Assembly: GCF_003965815.1 (NCBI RefSeq)
Contig: NZ_RXOE01000004.1
Span: 248,001 to 312,000, forward strand
Direction: 5' to 3'
DNA from: Variovorax gossypii
GTDB lineage: Bacteria; Pseudomonadota; Gammaproteobacteria; Burkholderiales; Burkholderiaceae_C
Length of the DNA: 64,000 nt
The position numbers and the translations under genes are program-made. The notes under the pieces were generated by a model that had not been told where the DNA came from, ran no database searches, and worked only from the letters and a program-made list of their open reading frames with translations. Shown one piece after another: positions 59,551 through 64,000 of this stretch (position 1 is its first letter; each line of letters starts with the position of its first letter).

Positions 59551-60282
59551 ATGACCTCTTGCGAGCTTCGCGATCACGCCCTGCGCACCGTGCTGCCGGT
59601 GCTTGCGGCCATGGCGTGCGCGGCATCCGCGTCGGCGTTCGCCGCCGGCACCGCCCATGGAGCCGACAGCGCCGACAACGCAGGCGCGGTCATCGAGAAA
59701 TACCTGCAGCAGCAGACGAACGGACTGCCGGGCAAGGTGACGATCAGCCTCGAGGGACGCGGCACCTCCGCGCTGCCTGGGTGCGAAGCGCCCGAAGCCT
59801 TCCTGCCGTCCGGCGCGAAGCCCTGGGGACGGGTGTCGGTGGGCGTTCGCTGCCAGTCGGAGCGGCCGTGGACGCGCTTCGTGCAGGCGCACGTGGCGGT
59901 GGAAGGCAGCTATTTCGTGGCCGCGCGCGCGATCGACGCGGGCCGGCCGCTGGGCGCGGGCGATGTCGCCGAGCGCACCGGCGACCTCACGCGGCTGCCG
60001 CGCTCGGTCATCACCAGCGCGGCCGAGCTGGCCGGCGTGGTCACGGTCAACCGCGTGGCACCCGGGGCGCCGCTGCGCAAGGAGCTGGTGCGCGGCGTCA
60101 CCGTGATCCAGCAGGGGCAGGCGGTGAAGGTCGTGGCCCAGGGCCAGGGCTTCGTCGTGAGCACCGAGGCCAAGGCCATGACCGGGGCGACCGTGGGGGC
60201 CGTCGTGCAGGCCAAGACCCGCGACGGGCGGCTGGTCAGCGGCGTGGCGGACGAAGAGGGACAGATCCAGCTGGCGCAGTGA
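59551..60282 (+). CDS. flgA: P-ring assembly chaperone FlgA
   Basis: FlgA is a periplasmic chaperone for FlgI. The start chosen is MTSCELRDHALRTVLPVLAAMACAASASAFAAGT (243 aa), giving a clean signal peptide cleaved after about residue 32. An upstream in-frame extension lacks family character. The SAF-type C-terminal domain is visible: FVAARAIDAGRPLGAGDVAERTGDLTRLPRSVITSAAELAGVVTVNRVAPGAPLRKELVRG, then VIQQGQAVKVVAQGQGFVVSTEAKAMTGATVGAVVQAKTRDGRLVSGV. It is divergent from flgB. Confidence 0.94.
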   Translation: MTSCELRDHALRTVLPVLAAMACAASASAFAAGTAHGADSADNAGAVIEKYLQQQTNGLPGKVTISLEGRGTSALPGCEAPEAFLPSGAKPWGRVSVGVRCQSERPWTRFVQAHVAVEGSYFVAARAIDAGRPLGAGDVAERTGDLTRLPRSVITSAAELAGVVTVNRVAPGAPLRKELVRGVTVIQQGQAVKVVAQGQGFVVSTEAKAMTGATVGAVVQAKTRDGRLVSGVADEEGQIQLAQ

Positions 60283-60316
60283 AGCCAGGCACCCGTACAT
60301 GCCCGCCATTCATTCC

Positions 60317-60343
60317 TAAAGTTCTTGCGCCGGCTGCCGATAT
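60317..60343 (+). promoter_or_regulatory. Sigma-28 promoter of flgM
   Basis: TAAA, exactly 15 nt, then GCCGATAT. The only deviation from consensus is the last base, shared with the flgK promoter. It lies 26 bp before flgM, so flgM, flgN and the next two genes can be read as a late operon in addition to any read-through from flgA. Confidence 0.88.
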
Positions 60344-60368
60344 ACGGGTCAGCCCCTGAGGAATCACC

Positions 60369-60677
60369 TTGAAAATCGATCCCCCCTCCCCTTCGGCCAA
60401 GCCCATTACCCGAGCGCCCGCGGCCAACTCGGCCCAGGTGAGCGGCGCCGACGCCGCCCAGCGCACCAAGGAAGCCGCGCCGACCTCCGCGCAGGTTCAC
60501 TCGCTGCCTGGCGCCACCGGTGCCGCCGCCGCGGACTTCGACGCGGCCCGCGTGGCGGCGATCCGCGAGGACATCCGTGCCGGGCGCTACCAGGTCCGCC
60601 CCGAGCGCATCGCCGACGGCCTGCTGGCGAGCGTGCGCGACCTGCTCGGCCCGAACCGCGAGGGCGGCAGCGAATGA
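60369..60677 (+). CDS. flgM: Anti-sigma-28 factor FlgM
   Basis: FlgM binds sigma-28 until it is exported through the finished hook. The 102-residue protein is disordered at the N-terminus (MKIDPPSPSAKPITRAPAANSAQVSGADAAQ). Its C-terminal sigma-binding helices are FDAARVAAIREDIRAGRYQVRPERIADGLLASVRDLLG, a clear family match. A sigma-28 promoter directly upstream gives the usual feedback loop. The stop overlaps the flgN ATG (ATGA). Confidence 0.95.
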   Translation: MKIDPPSPSAKPITRAPAANSAQVSGADAAQRTKEAAPTSAQVHSLPGATGAAAADFDAARVAAIREDIRAGRYQVRPERIADGLLASVRDLLGPNREGGSE

Positions 60678-61132
60678 AACCGAGCCTGCTGGGCCATCTG
60701 CGCACCGAAACCGCCTGCATCGAGGAATTCCTGTCGGTGCTGGACCAGGAGGCGCTGGCGATGTCCGACCGCGCATTCACCGACCTGGCGTCCATTGCCA
60801 CCCGGAAGACCGTGCTGCTGGAACGCATGGCCGAGCTGGACGCGCAGCGCGAGGCCCTGCAGGCGACGCTGGGCTTCGGCCCCGGCCGCGCGGGTGCCGA
60901 TGCGGCCGCCGCGGCCGGCGGCGCGGAAGTGGAGCGGGTCTGGCAGACGCTGCTGCAGGTCGCCGGACAGGCAAGGGAGCACAACCTGCGCAACGGCTCG
61001 ATGGTCTACGCGCACCTCGATTTCACCCAGCAGGCGCTGCATTTCCTGCAGGCCAGCGCACAGCTGTTCTACGGACCGGACGGCGTGCGCAAGACACAGG
61101 CGGGCTCAGGCAACCGCCTCGCGGCGGGCTGA
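60674..61132 (+). CDS. flgN: Flagellar export chaperone FlgN
   Basis: FlgN is the chaperone for FlgK and FlgL. The 152-residue, all-helical protein starts MKPSLLGHLRTETACIEEFLSVLDQEALAMSDRAFTDLASIATRKTVLLERMAELDAQREAL. It has the C-terminal substrate-binding helix region AREHNLRNGSMVYAHLDFTQQALHFLQ. Overlap with flgM and the shared order flgA-flgM-flgN support the call. Confidence 0.93.
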   Translation: MKPSLLGHLRTETACIEEFLSVLDQEALAMSDRAFTDLASIATRKTVLLERMAELDAQREALQATLGFGPGRAGADAAAAAGGAEVERVWQTLLQVAGQAREHNLRNGSMVYAHLDFTQQALHFLQASAQLFYGPDGVRKTQAGSGNRLAAG

Positions 61133-61136
61133 TCGC

Positions 61137-61562
61137 GTGCGGGCCGGGCTGCTGGTCGCGCTGTGGCTGTGCGCCACCGCCCTGCACGGCGTGGCGGGCG
61201 CGGCCGACGGCGTGCTGGTCGCGAACGTGGCGCCGGGCGCGCTGCCGGGCGACGCGATCAACCTCGGACAACTCGACCAGACCAGGGCCGCGCTGCGCGA
61301 CGTGGAGCGCGTCGCGTACTCGGGCACCGCAATGGCCGCAGCCATGACGGCTGCGTATGTGCCTGCGCTGCAGCCGGGCGAAAAGGCCATCGGCCTGGCC
61401 GTCGGCAGCTACAAGGGCTACGCCGCGGCGAGCCTGGGCTTCAGGACCATGTCGGACGACGGGCAGATGGCCTGGGGCATGACCGTCGCCAATGCGGGGC
61501 GGGACTGGGGCTTCAACGCCGGCATCGGCTGGAAGCTCCCCCGCTCCCGGGACGAGCGCTGA
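61137..61562 (+). CDS. Minimal YadA-type outer-membrane anchor protein
   Basis: The 141-residue product starts at GTG four bases after the flgN stop. It has a signal peptide (MRAGLLVALWLCATALHGVAGA) and a short neck resembling YadA stalk repeats (GDAINLGQLDQTRAALRDVERVAYSG). A YadA-like beta-barrel anchor follows: GTAMAAAMTAAYVPALQPGEKAIGLAVGSYKGYAAASLGFRTMSDDGQMAWGMTVANAGRDWGFNAGIGWKL. There is no head or long stalk, so it is a stripped-down trimeric autotransporter rather than a full adhesin. Its tight link to flgMN suggests sigma-28 control. The role is unknown. Confidence 0.75.
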   Translation: MRAGLLVALWLCATALHGVAGAADGVLVANVAPGALPGDAINLGQLDQTRAALRDVERVAYSGTAMAAAMTAAYVPALQPGEKAIGLAVGSYKGYAAASLGFRTMSDDGQMAWGMTVANAGRDWGFNAGIGWKLPRSRDER

Positions 61563-61620
61563 GGCAGCCCGCCGGAATCGCAAACACCATCACGATCACC
61601 CACACATGGAAGCTCCCGAC

Positions 61621-62439
61621 ATGGACAACGATGCTCACGGCGACTCGCGACAGGTGGCCATGGTGGGCTGCGACGACGCCCAGGGCCGGGCATGGGGCCA
61701 GAAGCTGCGGCTGATGGGCTGCACGCCGGTCCCGTTCGACAGCAGCGCCGACTTCCTTCGCGCCGCGACGCGGGGCCACCACTTCGACCTGCTGCTGGTC
61801 GTGCTGAAGGACGAAGGCGCGTGGCCGGTGCTCACGGCCATGTGCAAGGCGCTGCGCCTGCCGATCTTCCTGGTCGCCAACGCCATGCAGCGCGACCTGC
61901 TGGCCGAGGTGCTGTCGACCACCGACCCCGAGTCGCGGGGCGCCGGCATCGACTTCGCGGTGCTGCCGGTCGACGATTTCGAGGTGGGGCTTCGCGTGCG
62001 CGAGGCGCTGCGGCGCAACGAGGCCGTGCTCAACACGCAGGCGGTGAGCGCGATGTTCGGCGACTACCGCTTCATCGGCAGCCGCAAGGTGGTGGCGCGC
62101 AAGGGCGAGGAAGTGCGCTTGAAGCCGCGCGAGTTCGAGCTGGCGCTGCTGCTGTTCCGCAATGCCGACCGGCTGCTGGAGCGCGAATGGCTGCTGGGCT
62201 CGCTGTGGACGGATTCGCGCATCGAGCGCAAGAGCCGCGTGCTCGACTGCTGCGTGGCGAACGTGCGCCGCAAGCTGTCGCTGCACAAGGGGAATGAATT
62301 CGTCCTGCACTCGGTGTACGGGCGCGGCTACGAGCTTCGCCACGTGACCGCCGCGGCGCTGGCTGGGCCGGTGGACGACTCCGGTTTTCCGGACACGTCG
62401 AACGAGCCGCTCTGGCTGGGGGAAGCTGCCCGCGCATGA
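61621..62439 (+). CDS. Atypical OmpR-type response regulator
   Basis: The start chosen, MDNDAHGDSRQVAMVGCDDAQG, has GGAAG 8 nt upstream; ATG at 61606 is the alternative. The 272-residue protein has a receiver-like domain (about 10-125) in which the phospho-acceptor position reads FDLLLVVLKDEG (Asp replaced by Val). The conserved Lys is also not evident (VLPVDDF), so phosphorylation is unlikely. The C-terminal winged helix (about 145-240) is clear: RKGEEVRLKPREFELALLLFRNADRLLEREWLLGSLWTD, then RVLDCCVANVRRKL and YGRGYELR. It lies 58 bp after the YadA-type gene, possibly in the flgMN transcript. Confidence 0.85.
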   Translation: MDNDAHGDSRQVAMVGCDDAQGRAWGQKLRLMGCTPVPFDSSADFLRAATRGHHFDLLLVVLKDEGAWPVLTAMCKALRLPIFLVANAMQRDLLAEVLSTTDPESRGAGIDFAVLPVDDFEVGLRVREALRRNEAVLNTQAVSAMFGDYRFIGSRKVVARKGEEVRLKPREFELALLLFRNADRLLEREWLLGSLWTDSRIERKSRVLDCCVANVRRKLSLHKGNEFVLHSVYGRGYELRHVTAAALAGPVDDSGFPDTSNEPLWLGEAARA

Positions 62440-62621
62440 CTTGGTTCGATGCGGGGCAGGAGAAAACGTGACGATCGCCGGCCTCGAGGAACCGCCAACA
62501 TCGAAGGGGCGGGTGCCTGGGTCAGGCCACCTCTACCAACGCCGGCGGACCGTCCCCTCCAGTATCGGCGGCCAAACTTAAGCCGGGCTGAATATCGCCG
62601 GGGCAGGCCAGAATCCGGTGC

Positions 62622-63410
62622 ATGCAACTGCAGATCGACCCGCACCAGGTGCACCTCTGGCACCTGTACGTTCCGGAACAGGACGACGCCGCCTGCGAGG
62701 AGGCCACCATGGCCCTGCTGACGCCCGAGGAACGCGGGAAGCACGGACGCTTTCACTTCGCCCGGGACCGGCGCAGATACCTGATGACGCGAGGGCTGAT
62801 CCGCACGCTTCTCTCGCGCTACGCGCCCATTGCGCCCCAGGACTGGGAATTCGAGAACAACGCCTACGGCCGGCCGGCCATCGCCAATGTGCTGCAGCAG
62901 GCGCGGCGCCTGCGTTTCAACATCTCGCACAGCGCCTCGCTGGTGGTGGCGGCGCTGACGGTGGAGCGCGAGGTGGGCGTGGATGTCGAGCACACGGGGA
63001 GAAACGCGCCGCTGGAGATCGCCGAGCATTTCTTCTCCGCCAAGGAAGCGGAAGCCCTGAGGCAGCTCCCCACCGGGCTGCAGCCGGCGCGCTTCTGGGA
63101 TCTGTGGACGCTCAAGGAAAGCTACATCAAGGCGCGCGGCATGGGCCTGTCGATTCCGCTGGACCGTTTCTCCTTCGGCCTCGACGAGGGCGACGGCACC
63201 GCCATCGCCTTCAGGCACGACCTGGCTGACGATTCCCCGGGGCGCTGGCGGTTCTGGCGCATGCAGCCGGACGAGGCGCATGCCGTGGCCCTGTGCCTCG
63301 AGCGAACGGCGGTCGAAGACGTGCGGTTCGTGTGCTTCAAGGCGACGCCGCTGCTCGCGTCGGTCGAGGAATTCGAAGGTACGGTGACCCGGCAGTCACC
63401 GGGCAGCTGA
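62622..63410 (+). CDS. 4'-phosphopantetheinyl transferase, Sfp type
   Basis: This enzyme would transfer 4'-phosphopantetheine from CoA to carrier-protein domains, as in polyketide, nonribosomal peptide or fatty-acid synthesis. The 262 residues show the Sfp motifs: TRGLIRTLLSRYAP, NISHSASLVVAAL, GVDVEHTGR (metal ligands Asp121 and Glu123) and FWDLWTLKESYIKARGMGLSIPLD. No carrier-protein gene is in the window. A 182-bp gap without a recognised promoter separates it from the response regulator, so it is probably not part of the flagellar operon. The gene downstream is convergent, 15 bp away. Confidence 0.93.
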   Translation: MQLQIDPHQVHLWHLYVPEQDDAACEEATMALLTPEERGKHGRFHFARDRRRYLMTRGLIRTLLSRYAPIAPQDWEFENNAYGRPAIANVLQQARRLRFNISHSASLVVAALTVEREVGVDVEHTGRNAPLEIAEHFFSAKEAEALRQLPTGLQPARFWDLWTLKESYIKARGMGLSIPLDRFSFGLDEGDGTAIAFRHDLADDSPGRWRFWRMQPDEAHAVALCLERTAVEDVRFVCFKATPLLASVEEFEGTVTRQSPGS

Positions 63411-63424
63411 CGAGCGCCTGCGGC

Positions 63425-64000
63425 TCAGCGCTCGTCGCGATGCGCCTCGAATTCGGCGCGATTCCACAAGTCGAAATACAGCACATCCGACCACTGAAGG
63501 CCGAGCGGGTGTTTCGTGGCGCCGTTGCGGGTGCTGTCGCAGTCGTCGTCGAGGCGAAGTCCGAAGAAGGCGTCGAGCGGAGCCGGGCACTTCTGCGCGA
63601 TCGCCTTTTTCAGCTGCCGGCCCGCTTCGGCAATGTCGGCCGGCAGGGCGTCGAGGGCGGCGCCCACATGGCGGCACCGCGCGATCTCCGCCTCCACGCA
63701 GGCGAGCAACGCGTCTTCCGTCTCCTCGGACATGGTGTCGAGCTCGACCGTCTCCAGCAGCAGGTAGCGGTCGCGGTGGGCTTCGAGGAACGCGATCGTC
63801 TCGTCCAGCCAGACCGGGAGTTGGACCGGGGCCGCCGGCGGCGCGGCCAGTGTGGCTGCCTTCCTGCCGGGCGAGATCAGTTCCTTGAAGCGGCCCAGGA
63901 GGGACTGCGGCTGCCTGCCGGTCTCCGGGGCCTCCAGAAGCAGCGGCCGAACGATGTCGATGAAGCGCCGCACACGCTCGAAGCCGGGATCGAAGGAACT
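63425..64000 (-). CDS. Hypothetical protein (5' end beyond window)
   Basis: The frame is open to the right edge; a GTG at 63973 could start it, but in-frame codons upstream (SSFDPGFER) suggest the true start lies outside. The visible part is soluble and rich in acidic residues, with WLDETIAFLEAHRDRYLLLETVELDTMSEETEDALLACVEAEIARCRHVGAAL and the C-terminal QWSDVLYFDLWNRAEFEAHRDER. I do not recognise the family, and the neighbours give no hint of function. Confidence 0.6.
   Translation of the reverse strand, partial: SSFDPGFERVRRFIDIVRPLLLEAPETGRQPQSLLGRFKELISPGRKAATLAAPPAAPVQLPVWLDETIAFLEAHRDRYLLLETVELDTMSEETEDALLACVEAEIARCRHVGAALDALPADIAEAGRQLKKAIAQKCPAPLDAFFGLRLDDDCDSTRNGATKHPLGLQWSDVLYFDLWNRAEFEAHRDER

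Noticed and set aside
60795..61136. Upstream extension of the YadA-type protein through flgN
   Set aside because: It is an out-of-frame reading of flgN (Arg/Cys/Ser-rich); the GTG at 61137 directly starts a good signal peptide.

Overview
The window is GC-rich (roughly two-thirds G+C by eye) and is almost entirely a flagellar and chemotaxis island. The flhDC master regulator, the split fli and flg operons, the FlhB-like orphan next to a second FliK, and a palindromic repeat at flgI resemble Burkholderiales, most likely Comamonadaceae (Variovorax/Acidovorax-like). That assignment is inference. No rRNA, tRNA, CRISPR array or transposase was seen.

Layout. (1) 1-7695, minus strand: flhD-flhC, motA-motB, cheA, an EAL/HDOD signalling protein, cheR and cheD (cut by the left edge). 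An AT-rich regulatory stretch (7696-8001) precedes flhD. (2) 8002-14629, minus: fliE, flagellin fliC with a textbook sigma-28 promoter, flaG, fliD, fliS, fliT, a second fliK-like gene and an flhB-like C-terminal gene. (3) 14914-26354, plus: fliF-G-H-I-J-K, then fliL-M-N-O-P-Q-R, mostly with overlapping start and stop codons. (4) 26378-31186: an orphan gene, a small-protein gene behind an elaborate structured leader, and a pair of c-di-GMP genes. (5) 31506-34725, minus: flgL and flgK, flgK with its own sigma-28 promoter. (6) 34859-51856, minus: nine chemoreceptor genes, a 101-aa receptor remnant and two near-identical cheW genes, lying between flgJ and flgK. (7) 51891-59319, minus: flgJ-I-H-G-F-E-D-C-B. 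(8) 59551-62439, plus: flgA, then flgM (perfect sigma-28 promoter), flgN, a tiny YadA-type outer-membrane anchor and an atypical response regulator. (9) 62622-64000: an Sfp-type phosphopantetheinyl transferase and a partial unknown gene.

How it works together. FlhDC would switch on the class II operons (fliE, fliF, fliL, flgB, flgA). A shared 22-nt element, CCGAACA-N3-GGGGTTTTYGCC, lies at the same distance from -10-like hexamers before fliE and flgA and is a candidate FlhDC site. FlgM holds sigma-28 until the hook is finished. Sigma-28 then reads fliC, flgK, flgM and at least one receptor gene. The receptors signal through CheW to CheA, with CheR and CheD adjusting the receptors. Five receptors carry a C-terminal DW(T/R)EF tether and four do not.

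The most unusual element is the 27401-27646 leader. It has five stable helical elements, two hairpins with an identical TTGGCG loop, a single unpaired CGCCAA that can pair with either loop, and a duplicated GAAATCACT. One copy of GAAATCACT touches the Shine-Dalgarno sequence, and AGTGGTTTC inside the RNA can pair with either copy. It looks like a cis-acting RNA switch that I cannot assign to a known class.
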